Positions 46,961 through 56,793 of a stretch of DNA of 64,000 nucleotides are shown here, piece by piece (within the stretch, counting starts at the first letter, position 1; the number at the start of each line of letters is the position of its first letter). The position numbers were made by a program, and so were the translations under genes. Where the stretch lies: the NCBI GenBank assembly GCA_047291315.1, contig JBDPYZ010000010.1, forward strand, positions 23,860-87,859. The letters are read 5' to 3'. The stretch comes from Arsenophonus fragariae. GTDB taxonomy: Bacteria; Pseudomonadota; Gammaproteobacteria; Enterobacterales; Enterobacteriaceae. The notes under the pieces were generated by a model. That model worked only from the letters and a program-made list of their open reading frames with translations, was not told the DNA's origin and ran no database searches.

Positions 46961-48343
46961 TTATAAATTTTTCGCTTTTTCTGCCGCTTCTTCAATAGTA
47001 CCTACCATGTAAAATACTTGCTCAGGTAGATGATCATAATCACCGTTCAAAATCCCCTTAAAGCCATAGATAGTATCTTTTAAAGAAACAAATTTCCCAG
47101 GTGAACCGGTGAAAACTTCAGCCACAAAGAATGGTTGAGATAGGAAGCGTTGGATTTTACGAGCGCGCGCAACAACCAATTTATCTTCTTCAGACAGCTC
47201 ATCCATTCCCAGAATAGCAATGATATCTTTCAATTCTTGATAACGCTGTAAAATAGACTGAACACCACGAGCTACGTCGTAATGTTCTTGCCCCACAACT
47301 AATGGATCAAGCTGACGACTAGTTGAATCCAATGGATCAACTGCAGGATAAATACCTAATGACGCAATTTGACGACTAAGAACAACCGTTGCATCCAAAT
47401 GAGCAAAAGTGGTTGCTGGAGAAGGATCCGTCAAATCATCGGCAGGAACATATACTGCCTGAACAGACGTTATTGAACCAGCTTTAGTTGATGTAATACG
47501 CTCCTGCAATACACCCATTTCTTCCGCTAATGTCGGTTGATAACCTACCGCCGAAGGCATACGACCTAACAGGGCTGATAACTCTGTTCCTGCTAATGTA
47601 TAGCGATAGATGTTATCGATAAATAACAATACATTCCTCCCTTCATCACGAAACTTCTCAGCAATAGTCAATCCTGTTAAAGCAACACGTAGACGGTTTC
47701 CAGGAGGTTCATTCATCTGACCATAAACCAGAGAAACTTTATTCAATACATTTGAATCTGTCATTTCGTGATAGAAATCATTACCTTCACGAGTCCGCTC
47801 GCCAACACCGGCAAAGACAGAATAACCGGAATGCTCAATCGCAATATTACGAATAAGTTCCATCATGTTTACTGTTTTACCAACACCAGCACCACCAAAT
47901 AATCCTACTTTACCCCCTTTAGCAAACGGACAAATAAGATCCATAACTTTGATACCGGTTTCGAGCAATTTCGTTGAATTAGATAAGTCTTCATAACTGG
48001 GGGCGGCACGATGAATAGCCCAACGTTCTTCTTCACCGATCTCACCTTTCATATCGATAGGATCACCCAATACATTCATGATGCGCCCCAATGTCGCTTT
48101 ACCGACAGGCACTTCAATTGGATGAGCTAAATCAACAACATCTAAACCACGTTTTAAACCATCAGAAGTCCCCATCGCGATGCAACGAACAACACCGCCA
48201 CCTAATTGCTGCTGAACTTCTAAAATTAGTTTTTCTTTACCATTCATTACCTCAAGCGAGTCGTACACTTTGGGTACCGCATCTTGAGGAAATTCGACAT
48301 CCACTACGGCGCCGATTACCTGGATAATCTTTCCAGTAGCCAT
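46961..48343 (-). CDS. atpD: ATP synthase F1 subunit beta
   Basis: 460 residues. The catalytic subunit. The P-loop is GGAGVGKT near residue 150. The catalytic glutamate is in AGVGERTREGNDFY. The DELSEED loop is present (MDELSEEDKLVV near 380). Almost identical in length and sequence to E. coli. It lies between atpG and atpC. Confidence 0.99.
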   Translation of the reverse strand: MATGKIIQVIGAVVDVEFPQDAVPKVYDSLEVMNGKEKLILEVQQQLGGGVVRCIAMGTSDGLKRGLDVVDLAHPIEVPVGKATLGRIMNVLGDPIDMKGEIGEEERWAIHRAAPSYEDLSNSTKLLETGIKVMDLICPFAKGGKVGLFGGAGVGKTVNMMELIRNIAIEHSGYSVFAGVGERTREGNDFYHEMTDSNVLNKVSLVYGQMNEPPGNRLRVALTGLTIAEKFRDEGRNVLLFIDNIYRYTLAGTELSALLGRMPSAVGYQPTLAEEMGVLQERITSTKAGSITSVQAVYVPADDLTDPSPATTFAHLDATVVLSRQIASLGIYPAVDPLDSTSRQLDPLVVGQEHYDVARGVQSILQRYQELKDIIAILGMDELSEEDKLVVARARKIQRFLSQPFFVAEVFTGSPGKFVSLKDTIYGFKGILNGDYDHLPEQVFYMVGTIEEAAEKAKNL

Positions 48344-48377
48344 CTTGAATCCTCTACGTAATTCGTAAACCTAGCCA

Positions 48378-49241
48378 TTAAACTGCAGCTGCTCCCGAAA
48401 CTATTTCAGTAAGTTCCTGAGTAATGCTGGCTTGACGAGCCTTATTGTAAACCAACTGCAACTCCTTGATCAGGTTACCAGCATTATCAGTAGCCGCTTT
48501 CATTGCTACCATTCGAGCAGCCTGTTCACTAGCTAAGTTTTCAACGACGCTCTGATAAACCTGTGATTCGATATAACGACGCAACAGGGTATCCAGTAGT
48601 ATCTTGGGATCTGGTTCATACAAATAATCCCAAGATTTCGTCTTCAATGTTTCATCATCACCCGCTGGTAGAGGCAATAATTGAGTAATTGTTGGTGCTT
48701 GAATCATGGTATTAACAAATTTGTTAGTTATCACATATAACTTATCTAGACGACCTTCATCATATGCTTCTAACATAATTTTCACGGGTCCAATAAGATC
48801 AGACAAAGAAGGATCATCTCCCATCCCGGTTACCTGAGCAACAATATTACCACCAACCGAATTAAAGAATGAAACTGCTTTAGAACCAATTAAAGCCAGA
48901 TCAACCTGAACACCTTTATCAGTCCATATTTTCATTTCTGTCAGTAATTTTTTAAATAAATTAATATTTAAGCCACCACATAAACTACGGTCAGTTGAAA
49001 CAATTAAATAACCAATACGTTTAACATCACGTTCTTTAAGGTATGGATATTTATATTCCAAATTACCTAATGCCAAGTGACCAATGACACTACGCATAGT
49101 TTCTGCATAAGGACGACTAGCGGCCATACGCTCCTGTGTTTTGCGCATTTTTGACGCGGCAACCATTTCCATCGCCTTAGTGATTTTTTGTGTATTTTTT
49201 ACACTACCGAGCTTAGAACATATCTCTTTTGCGCCCGCCAT
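48378..49241 (-). CDS. atpG: ATP synthase F1 subunit gamma
   Basis: 287 residues. The central rotating shaft. The N-terminal helix begins MAGAKEICSKLGSVKNTQKIT, the middle has STDRSLCGGLNINLFK, and the C-terminal coiled-coil helix has MKAATDNAGNLIKELQLVYN and KARQASITQELTEI. It lies 49 bp after atpA and 34 bp before atpD. Confidence 0.98.
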   Translation of the reverse strand: MAGAKEICSKLGSVKNTQKITKAMEMVAASKMRKTQERMAASRPYAETMRSVIGHLALGNLEYKYPYLKERDVKRIGYLIVSTDRSLCGGLNINLFKKLLTEMKIWTDKGVQVDLALIGSKAVSFFNSVGGNIVAQVTGMGDDPSLSDLIGPVKIMLEAYDEGRLDKLYVITNKFVNTMIQAPTITQLLPLPAGDDETLKTKSWDYLYEPDPKILLDTLLRRYIESQVYQSVVENLASEQAARMVAMKAATDNAGNLIKELQLVYNKARQASITQELTEIVSGAAAV

Positions 49242-49290
49242 TTCAGCGCCTCCTTATTAACTAAACGGTCTTGATAAAGGCCGAATAGAA

Positions 49291-50832
49291 TTACCAGGAT
49301 TGAGTTGCTTTAAAAGAATCGAGCAAAGCATTTAACTTAGCTTCGATTTCATCGTTATATTTACCTGTCTGATCAATTTCTTTCAGCAAGATAGAATGCC
49401 CACGAGTAGCATAAGCTAGCAATGCTGTCTCAAAATCACCAATTTTTGCTAGTTCAACATCTTCCAGATAACCACGTTCGGCAGCAAATAAAGATAACGC
49501 CTGCTGCGCAACTGACATGGGGGCATACTGTTTCTGTTTCAACAATTCGGTAACTTTCTGTCCATGATTAAGCTGCTTACGTGTCTCATCATCTAAATCA
49601 GAAGCAAATTGTGAAAATGCAGCTAACTCGCGATACTGTGCCAACGCGGTACGAATACCGCCAGATAATTTTTTGATAATCTTAGTCTGAGCGGCACCAC
49701 CTACACGTGATACTGAGATTCCTGGGTTAACTGCCGGGCGAATACCCGTATTAAATAAGTTAGACTCCAAGAAAATTTGGCCATCTGTGATTGAAATAAC
49801 ATTAGTAGGTACGAATGCAGAAACATCACCTGCTTGCGTTTCAATAATCGGTAATGCCGTTAATGAACCCGTTTTACCTTTGATTTCACCATTAGTAAAT
49901 TTTTCAACGTACTCAGCATTAACACGTGCAGCACGCTCGAGTAAACGAGAATGAAGATAAAAAACATCACCAGGATATGCTTCACGTCCAGGAGGACGCC
50001 GTAACAATAGCGAAATTTGTCGATAAGCGATCGCTTGTTTGGAGAGATCATCATAAATAATTAAAGCATCCTCGCCACGATCCCTAAAATATTCACCCAT
50101 TGCACTGCCAGCATAAGGCGCAAGGTATTGTAATGCTGCAGATTCAGAAGCGGTAGCAACAACAACTATAGTATTATCGAGTGCTCCGTACTCTTCTAAT
50201 TTGCGTACCACATTAGCAATAGTTGAGGCTTTTTGCCCAATTGCTACATAAATACATTTTATTTCCGAATCACGCTGATTAATAATGGCATCAACAGCTA
50301 ATGCGGTTTTACCCGTTTGGCGATCACCAATGATTAACTCACGTTGACCACGGCCAATAGGGATCATAGCATCAACCGATTTGTATCCTGTTTGTACAGG
50401 TTGATCAACCGATTTACGATCAATAACGCCAGGTGCAGTAACTTCAACGGCAGAGAAACCATCATGCTCAACAAGCCCTTTACCATCGATAGGCTCACCC
50501 AGCGTATTAACAACTCGCCCAAGTAATCCTCTCCCTACAGGTACTTCAAGAATACGACCTGTACACTTTACTTTCATACCTTCGGCTAAGTCGACATATG
50601 GCCCCATAACTACCGCACCAACTGAGTCACGCTCTAAATTAAGTGCAATAGCATAACGGTTACCAGGTAGTGCGATCATCTCACCTTGCATAACTTCTGC
50701 TAAACCGTGAATACGAATGATCCCATCATTAACAGAAACGATTGTACCTTCATTATGAGCTTCACTCACTACATCAAACTGAGCAATACGTTGCTTGATC
50801 AGTTCACTGATTTCGGTGGAATTCAGTTGCAT
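49291..50832 (-). CDS. atpA: ATP synthase F1 subunit alpha
   Basis: 513 residues, as in E. coli. The regulatory nucleotide-binding subunit of the F1 hexamer. The ATG at 50832 is chosen because E. coli AtpA starts MQLNSTEISELIKQRIAQF; three residues further upstream are not conserved. The P-loop is GDRQTGKTALA near residue 170. The visual signature NPGISVSRVGGAAQTK is present. It is 14 bp after atpH. Confidence 0.98.
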   Translation of the reverse strand: MQLNSTEISELIKQRIAQFDVVSEAHNEGTIVSVNDGIIRIHGLAEVMQGEMIALPGNRYAIALNLERDSVGAVVMGPYVDLAEGMKVKCTGRILEVPVGRGLLGRVVNTLGEPIDGKGLVEHDGFSAVEVTAPGVIDRKSVDQPVQTGYKSVDAMIPIGRGQRELIIGDRQTGKTALAVDAIINQRDSEIKCIYVAIGQKASTIANVVRKLEEYGALDNTIVVVATASESAALQYLAPYAGSAMGEYFRDRGEDALIIYDDLSKQAIAYRQISLLLRRPPGREAYPGDVFYLHSRLLERAARVNAEYVEKFTNGEIKGKTGSLTALPIIETQAGDVSAFVPTNVISITDGQIFLESNLFNTGIRPAVNPGISVSRVGGAAQTKIIKKLSGGIRTALAQYRELAAFSQFASDLDDETRKQLNHGQKVTELLKQKQYAPMSVAQQALSLFAAERGYLEDVELAKIGDFETALLAYATRGHSILLKEIDQTGKYNDEIEAKLNALLDSFKATQSW

Positions 50833-50846
50833 ATGCTCCAATCCCC

Positions 50847-51380
50847 TTAAGACTGCAAGACGTCAGTTAAACGCTCTATACGACTACGCACGCTACCATC
50901 AATAACGAGGTCTCCGGCGCGGATAATTACTCCTGCGATAACAGATTTATCAATTTTACAATTCAGCTTAACTTTACGTGACAGACGTTTTTCCATCGCT
51001 GCAGAAATTTTAAATTGCTGTTTTTCATTTAGCTCAGTGGCAGAAATGACGTCAATATCAACGGTCACTTCCAGAAAAGCGCGTAATTGTATGAATTGTT
51101 TCAAAACCTCTGGTAACGTACTTAAACGCCCGTTTTCAGCCATAATGCGAATTAGATTTTGAACATGTTCATCGATCTCATCACCACAAATAGCGATAAA
51201 TGTTTTCGCTAATGTTTCTGGCGCTATTGAACCAGAAAGCAGCTCACTTATCTGTTGATTATAGGTTATTTCAGTAATAAAACTGAACATATTTTGCCAT
51301 TTATCAACAAGTTGGTTTTCTACAGCAAAGTCAAAAGCTGCTTTGGCATAGGGGCGAGCAACCGTAGTAATTTCAGACAT
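50847..51380 (-). CDS. atpH: ATP synthase F1 subunit delta
   Basis: 177 residues. It links F1 to the peripheral stalk. The start MSEITTVARPYAKAAFDFAV and the C-terminal strand VIAGVIIRAGDLVIDGSVRS are the typical signatures. It sits 14 bp after atpF. Confidence 0.97.
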   Translation of the reverse strand: MSEITTVARPYAKAAFDFAVENQLVDKWQNMFSFITEITYNQQISELLSGSIAPETLAKTFIAICGDEIDEHVQNLIRIMAENGRLSTLPEVLKQFIQLRAFLEVTVDIDVISATELNEKQQFKISAAMEKRLSRKVKLNCKIDKSVIAGVIIRAGDLVIDGSVRSRIERLTDVLQS

Positions 51381-51394
51381 GCCCCTTTCCTCCT

Positions 51395-51865
51395 TTACAG
51401 TTTATTGACCAATTTATCAACGATGTCGCTATTAGCAGCTACATCAATGGAACGTTCAATTATTTTTTCTGCCGCTGAAATTGCTAACATAGCAACTTGT
51501 TTACGCAACTCTTCACGTGCCCTCTTACGCTCAGTATCAATTTCAACTTGCGCCTGAGTAACGATCTTGTTACGTTCAGTTTCAGCCTCTGCTTTAGCCT
51601 CTTCAATAATTTGAACTCGTTGCTTATTAGCTTGTTCAATAATGATTTGTGCTTCTGTTTTTGCTTTTCTTAGTCGTTCGGTCGCATCAGCTTTCGCCAA
51701 GTCCAAATTTTTTTTAGCTCGCTCTGCAGAAGATATACCGCCAGCAATTTCTTTTTGACGTTTTTCAATCGCCGCTATAATTGGGGGCCATACATACTTC
51801 ATACAAAACAAAACAAACAGGACAAATGCAATAGCCTGACCGAGGATTGTCGCATTAAGATTCAT
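51395..51865 (-). CDS. atpF: ATP synthase F0 subunit b
   Basis: 156 residues, as in E. coli. The peripheral stalk: one N-terminal membrane helix (LGQAIAFVLFVLFCMKYVW), then a long charged coiled coil rich in Ala, Lys and Glu to the end. It follows atpE by 59 bp. Confidence 0.98.
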   Translation of the reverse strand: MNLNATILGQAIAFVLFVLFCMKYVWPPIIAAIEKRQKEIAGGISSAERAKKNLDLAKADATERLRKAKTEAQIIIEQANKQRVQIIEEAKAEAETERNKIVTQAQVEIDTERKRAREELRKQVAMLAISAAEKIIERSIDVAANSDIVDKLVNKL

Positions 51866-51924
51866 CGCACAATACCTCTTTAAAAATTAACATATTAATG
51901 TTCTTTCCCATTTGTCTTGCGTTA

Positions 51925-52164
51925 TCAAGCACCTGCGAACATCATATATAGCCCCAGCCCAACAGCAATCATAGGAATGGCATCAACTAAGCCCATAACA
52001 ATAAAGAACTGCGTACGTAATAGAGGAATCAAATCCGGCTGACGAGCAGCACCTTCTAAGAATTTTCCCCCTAGGATACCAATACCAATTGCAGCCCCAA
52101 TCGCTGCTAATCCCATCATTAAAGCGGCAGCCATATACAGCAGAGCTATATTTATGTTTTCCAT
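51925..52164 (-). CDS. atpE: ATP synthase F0 subunit c
   Basis: 79 residues. Two membrane helices joined by the polar loop ARQPDL. The proton-carrying aspartate is in VMGLVDAIPM near residue 61. The start MENINIALLYMAA is chosen by comparison with E. coli; an upstream METV extension is unlikely. It forms the rotating ring with subunit a at its side. Confidence 0.98.
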   Translation of the reverse strand: MENINIALLYMAAALMMGLAAIGAAIGIGILGGKFLEGAARQPDLIPLLRTQFFIVMGLVDAIPMIAVGLGLYMMFAGA

Positions 52165-52215
52165 GACAGTCTCCAATTTGTTTCCGTTAAATAAAAATTC
52201 ATTAATAAGTTAAAA

Positions 52216-53040
52216 TTAATGTTCTTCTGACGCCATCGATAAATAAACGATAGTTAGAATCATAAAAATAAAGGCTTGCAACGTAATAATCAGTATATGG
52301 AAAATCGCCCAGGGTAGGTTAAGTATCCACTGTGACCACCAAGGTAACAAAGCCGCAATCAGAATGAAGATCAATTCACCTGCATACATATTACCGAATA
52401 ACCGTAAACCTAGTGATACTGGTTTAGACAGCAAGCTAACACCTTCTAAAATCAAATTGATAGGAATGAAAATAGGATGATTGAATGGTTGTAAAGTTAA
52501 CTCTTTCGTAAATCCACTTAATCCTTTCATTTTGATACTGTAGAAAATGATCAAGATAAACACACCAATCGCCATTGACATAGTTATACTTACATCTGCA
52601 GTTGAAACAACACGCAATGCAGGCAAACCCAGGTAATATTCTCCGATATAGGGAAGTAAATCGATTGGTAACAAATCCATGGTATTCATTAACAACACCC
52701 AAACAAATACTGTCAAAGCTAAAGGTGCAATGACTTTGCTCTTACCATAATACATATCACGAACGGTATTATCGACAAAACCGATGACCATTTCTATTGC
52801 AGTTTGTAATTTACCAGGTATACCGCTAGTTGCATTGACTGCAATTTTTCTAAAGAACCACAAGAAGATGATTCCAAAGACAACTGAGAAAAAAAGCGAG
52901 TCAATATTTAACGTCCAAAACGTTGGATCATTGTTGTTATGGGGATCTACTAATTTGAAGGTACGCAGGTCCAACTGAAGGTTATTTAGATGGTGCCCTA
53001 TGTAACTTCCCACAGTCATCACTTCTCCTGATGCAGACAT
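52216..53040 (-). CDS. atpB: ATP synthase F0 subunit a
   Basis: 274 residues. The membrane stator that forms the proton half-channels. Five or six membrane helices are present. The essential arginine lies in SLGLRLFGNMYAGEL near residue 210, with the partner helix LPWAIFHILIITLQAFIFM at the end. It follows atpI by 33 bp. Confidence 0.98.
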   Translation of the reverse strand: MSASGEVMTVGSYIGHHLNNLQLDLRTFKLVDPHNNNDPTFWTLNIDSLFFSVVFGIIFLWFFRKIAVNATSGIPGKLQTAIEMVIGFVDNTVRDMYYGKSKVIAPLALTVFVWVLLMNTMDLLPIDLLPYIGEYYLGLPALRVVSTADVSITMSMAIGVFILIIFYSIKMKGLSGFTKELTLQPFNHPIFIPINLILEGVSLLSKPVSLGLRLFGNMYAGELIFILIAALLPWWSQWILNLPWAIFHILIITLQAFIFMILTIVYLSMASEEH

Positions 53041-53073
53041 GATGTCTTTTGCCCTTTTGTTGTTTAAAAACGC

Positions 53074-53454
53074 TCACAGTTTAATTACAGCTGGTGTAAT
53101 GATGTGAATAATCAACATCGCTAAATAGGTCAACCCTAACGGCACAAATGCTGCTTTAAATACACCCCCTAAAGCAATTCCCAATATAGTTATTGTTATA
53201 ATAACTTTTACTCCTTCACCTATGGTAAAAAACCATGCAATGTGAATAGGAACATCTTTTTCCATTGTCTTTTGATAACGTATTAACAGCATAAATAAAG
53301 TATTAGGTAACCAACATGCAAACCCACCCGCAAAAGCAGATAAACCCCATTCTATACTATTCATGTAGAAAGCTATACTGAGGATTACAAACGACGCTAA
53401 CTGAAATAACAATAGTTTTAAAGCAATTTTACCGTTGTAAAAGGATACAGACAT
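53074..53454 (-). CDS. atpI: ATP synthase protein I (assembly factor)
   Basis: 126 residues with four predicted membrane helices (for example LLLFQLASFVILSIAFYM and GLTYLAMLIIHIITPAVI). AtpI helps assemble the c-ring but is not part of the enzyme. It is first in the atpIBEFHAGDC operon, the normal place. Confidence 0.92.
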   Translation of the reverse strand: MSVSFYNGKIALKLLLFQLASFVILSIAFYMNSIEWGLSAFAGGFACWLPNTLFMLLIRYQKTMEKDVPIHIAWFFTIGEGVKVIITITILGIALGGVFKAAFVPLGLTYLAMLIIHIITPAVIKL

Positions 53455-53923
53455 GACTCTTATATTCTCCCAGTATTTTAAATATTAAATTCCAGAGTAC
53501 GTATAAAACTGCCTTTGCTCAAGAGTATCAAGAAACAAAAACTTGCAAATTATACGACCCCTAAAAATGAATTCAATCTATAAGTAGCGAAAGTGTGAAC
53601 AAATATTTAAATTTTTTGACTCAACACGAAAATAAACAAAATTAAGTCAATTTAATTACTATTATTTAATTATATTAATTTTTAAAAGATGATCTTTATC
53701 ACGTTTTATGTGCTTATTTATTTACTTAAACTGGAATAAGGTGAAAAAATTGGAAAATCAAAGATAAGATAAGAAATTAATCCTAAAGTTCTAGTTATTT
53801 CTTTCTTGAAATAAAATAGGAAAAATACTTTTAGATAATTTTATATAAATAATTAAATAGTAACATTTGGAAATTTATTTTTTATAACTAAAAAATGTCA
53901 CTTTTTTTGGATTAAAAACAATA
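53455..53923 (-). promoter_or_regulatory. atp operon upstream region
   Basis: 469 bp between rsmG and atpI with no coding potential. It is very AT-rich, with many A/T runs. The atp promoter must be here. No clear single -35/-10 pair can be picked with confidence. Confidence 0.5.
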
Positions 53924-54559
53924 TTAATTAACCTCTAAAATCACTAAATGTCGCTGTTCATTAAGGCTAGGTATATCCAATGAAATAATTTTATTTAGCT
54001 TAAAGTTAGAAGGAAAAGTTGATATTTCACTAGCAGAGAGTGTACCTTTAAGTGCGTAGAATTGCCCCCCATTTTGTTTCGGAAGATGCTGACACCATGA
54101 AAGTATATCCTGTAATGAACCAAATGCCCGGCTTATTATGCCATCAAATTTATCTATCGGTTGGTACTGTTCAATTCGTTTTTGAATAGACTCCGTGTTT
54201 TTAAGCATCAATTCATGTTGTACTTGTCGCAAAAATTTGACCCGTTTTCCCAAACTATCTAACAGTGTGAAATGAGCATTGGGGCGAACAATAGCAAGCG
54301 GTATCCCCGGTAATCCAGGGCCTGTTCCTACATCTATAAATCTTTTACCAATAAGATATTCATTAACAACGATGCTATCTAAAATATGACGAGTAACCAT
54401 TTGTTCAGGTGATCTGACGGATGTTAAATTATATGTTTTATTCCATTTATTTAGTAATTCAATATAAGCAATAAGCTGTTGTATTTGCTGATCGGTCAAA
54501 ATAATATCTGTTTTATCTAACAAAGTTTTAAAATAGGTTTTTAAGCTCATTTTAAGCAC
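53924..54559 (-). CDS. rsmG: 16S rRNA m7G527 methyltransferase
   Basis: Up to 211 residues; the start is either 54559 or the ATG at 54550. It methylates G527 of 16S rRNA using S-adenosylmethionine. The SAM-binding motif is FIDVGTGPGLPGIPLAI near residue 75, with LNKWNKTYNLTS and RHILDSIVV before it. The end of mnmG overlaps its start by up to 13 bp, implying translational coupling, as in most enterobacteria. Confidence 0.97.
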   Translation of the reverse strand: MLKMSLKTYFKTLLDKTDIILTDQQIQQLIAYIELLNKWNKTYNLTSVRSPEQMVTRHILDSIVVNEYLIGKRFIDVGTGPGLPGIPLAIVRPNAHFTLLDSLGKRVKFLRQVQHELMLKNTESIQKRIEQYQPIDKFDGIISRAFGSLQDILSWCQHLPKQNGGQFYALKGTLSASEISTFPSNFKLNKIISLDIPSLNEQRHLVILEVN

Positions 54560-56442
54560 TCTGACGTAATAAACCTTGTTTTTTTTAACCAGACTAATAA
54601 TATTGATATTGCGGCTGGCGTAATACCTGGTATACGCGACGCTTGACCAATAGAACTAGGTTTATGATCGTTGAGCTTAGCAATTACTTCATTGGAAAGA
54701 CCAGTAATTTGTTTGTAATCTAAATTGGTAGGTAATGCAGTATATTCATTACGGAGCTGTCTTTTTATTTCTTCTTGTTGACGAGTAATATAACCTTCAT
54801 ATTTTACTTGAATTTCAACTTGAGTTGTGACTTGAGGATCATCTACTCTAGGTGAAAAATACTTTAATGAGGTCAGTAATTTGTAACTGATTTCAGGACG
54901 GCGAAGTAAATCTTCACCATTTGCTTCTTTTGAAAGAGGAACAGATAGAGCTTCATTAAGATCATTAATTTTATCTGAATTAGGATGTAGCCAAAGGTTA
55001 CGCAACCGTTGACGTTCTTGTTCGATTAATTCAACTTTACGACAAAATTTTTTCCAACGGCTTTCATCGATTAAACCAAGTTTATACCCTTTTTCTGTTA
55101 AACGAAGATCAGCGTTGTCTTCACGTAGCATAAGACGATATTCGGCTCGTGAAGTAAACATTCGATAGGGTTCTTTAGTACCTAATGTACAAAGATCGTC
55201 AACTAGAACACCAATGTAGGCTTGATCGCGACGAGGGTACCATCCCTCTTGCTCGAAAGCATAACGAGCTGCATTAAGTCCGGCTAATAATCCTTGAGCT
55301 CCAGCTTCTTCATAACCTGTCGTTCCATTAATCTGGCCAGCAAAAAATAATCCTTTGATAAATTTATTCTCTAAAGTTGGTTTTAAATCTCGGGGATCAA
55401 AAAAATCATATTCAATAGCATATCCTGGTCGAATAATATGAGCATTTTCTAGTCCTTTTATCGAATGTATAATTTGTATTTGCACATCAAAAGGCAAACT
55501 AGTAGAAATTCCATTAGGATAAATTTCATTACTTGTTAGTCCTTCTGGCTCAAGGAAGATTTGATGTGCTGAACGATCCGTAAATCGTATAATCTTATCT
55601 TCAATGGAAGGACAGTATCTGGGACCTGTTCCTTCAATGATACCAGCATATATAGGACTACGATCTAAGTTATCGCGGATCACTTGGTGAGTTTTTTCAT
55701 TCGTGTAAGTGATGTAACAAGGTAATTGTTGTGGGTGTTGTTCCTTAGATCCCATAAAAGAGAAGACAGGCGTGGGATTATCACCTAATTGTGGTGCTAA
55801 TTGGGAAAAATTGATCGTTCTTGCATCTATTCTAGGTGGTGTACCTGTTTTAAGTCGATTTACTCGTAAAGGCAGTCCTCTTAACCTATAGGATAGATCA
55901 ATGACAGAAGGATCACCAGCTCTACCACCGCTATAATTTTCTAATCCTATGTGGATCTTACCGTTAAGAAAGGTACCCACTGTTAATACAACAGATTTTG
56001 CGTTAAATTTTAATCCCATTTCAGTTATCACGCCAATAATTTGATCATTTTCTACGATTAGGTCTTCAACAGCTTGTTGAAAGATCATTAAATTATTTTG
56101 ATTTTCTAGTGCAGTTCTAATCGCTTGCTTATAAAGTACGCGATCAGTTTGAGCTCTTGTTGCTTGTACTGCCGGGCCTTTACTTGCGTTAAGCGTTCTA
56201 AATTGGATCCCTGCTTTATCCGTTGCGATAGCCATTATGCCACCTAAGGCATCAATTTCTTTAACCAGATGTCCTTTACCTATTCCACCGATAGCTGGAT
56301 TGCATGACATTTGACCCAAGGTATCAATGTTGTGGGTTAAAAGTAAAGTTTGACGTTTCATACGAGCAGCAGCCAGGGCTGCTTCAGTACCAGCGTGGCC
56401 TCCACCAATAATAATTACGTCAAATTGTTCTGGGTAAAACAT
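54547..56442 (-). CDS. mnmG: tRNA uridine-5-carboxymethylaminomethyl modification enzyme MnmG
   Basis: 631 residues. The FAD partner of MnmE in tRNA U34 modification. The dinucleotide-binding motif is IIIGGGHAGTEAALAAARM at the N-terminus. The family signatures GPRYCPSIEDKI and GQINGTTGYEEAGAQGL are present, and the C-terminal MnmE-binding helices end near LKKTRFITSECLK. It is the left neighbour of oriC, where its transcription is thought to help initiation in E. coli. Confidence 0.98.
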   Translation of the reverse strand: MFYPEQFDVIIIGGGHAGTEAALAAARMKRQTLLLTHNIDTLGQMSCNPAIGGIGKGHLVKEIDALGGIMAIATDKAGIQFRTLNASKGPAVQATRAQTDRVLYKQAIRTALENQNNLMIFQQAVEDLIVENDQIIGVITEMGLKFNAKSVVLTVGTFLNGKIHIGLENYSGGRAGDPSVIDLSYRLRGLPLRVNRLKTGTPPRIDARTINFSQLAPQLGDNPTPVFSFMGSKEQHPQQLPCYITYTNEKTHQVIRDNLDRSPIYAGIIEGTGPRYCPSIEDKIIRFTDRSAHQIFLEPEGLTSNEIYPNGISTSLPFDVQIQIIHSIKGLENAHIIRPGYAIEYDFFDPRDLKPTLENKFIKGLFFAGQINGTTGYEEAGAQGLLAGLNAARYAFEQEGWYPRRDQAYIGVLVDDLCTLGTKEPYRMFTSRAEYRLMLREDNADLRLTEKGYKLGLIDESRWKKFCRKVELIEQERQRLRNLWLHPNSDKINDLNEALSVPLSKEANGEDLLRRPEISYKLLTSLKYFSPRVDDPQVTTQVEIQVKYEGYITRQQEEIKRQLRNEYTALPTNLDYKQITGLSNEVIAKLNDHKPSSIGQASRIPGITPAAISILLVWLKKTRFITSECLK

Positions 56443-56537
56443 GTGTAAACCTTAGTATTAAATATGACTTGAGGAGTGAATTTTACTCGAGTTTTGCAAA
56501 GAGGCAAGTTATAATAATTTTTGCTTAATATAAATAA

Positions 56538-56781
56538 GATCTTTTTATTTAAAGATCTCTTTATTAGATCTTTTATTAGGATCGCGATCTTCTGTGGATA
56601 AAGGTAAATACCCTAAGAAGATCATTATGTTGTTTATAATCTTTAACTGTGAATAATAAGTGATCCTACGCCCTATAAGCTGGGATTAAGATAGCTAGTT
56701 ATACACAGACATTTTTTGTATTCAAGATTATTCTATGGATAACCACTGGTTATTCCCTGCTTTTTCGCAAAGTTATCCACA
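56538..56781. other. oriC: Chromosomal origin of replication, oriC
   Basis: It sits between mnmG and mioC, as in E. coli. Three 13-mers of the unwinding element follow one another, all starting GATCT: 56538-56550, 56554-56566 and 56567-56579. DnaA boxes: R1 TGTGGATAA at 56593-56601; R2 TTATACACA at 56699-56707; an R3-like TATGGATAA at 56734-56742; R4 TTATCCACA at 56773-56781. Seven GATC Dam sites are clustered at 56538-56665. The stretch CTGTGAATAATAAGTGATCCT near 56647-56667 matches the R5/M part of the E. coli origin. No reading frame spans it. Motif order and spacing agree well with E. coli. Confidence 0.96.
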
Positions 56782-56793
56782 TTTATTTGGTTT

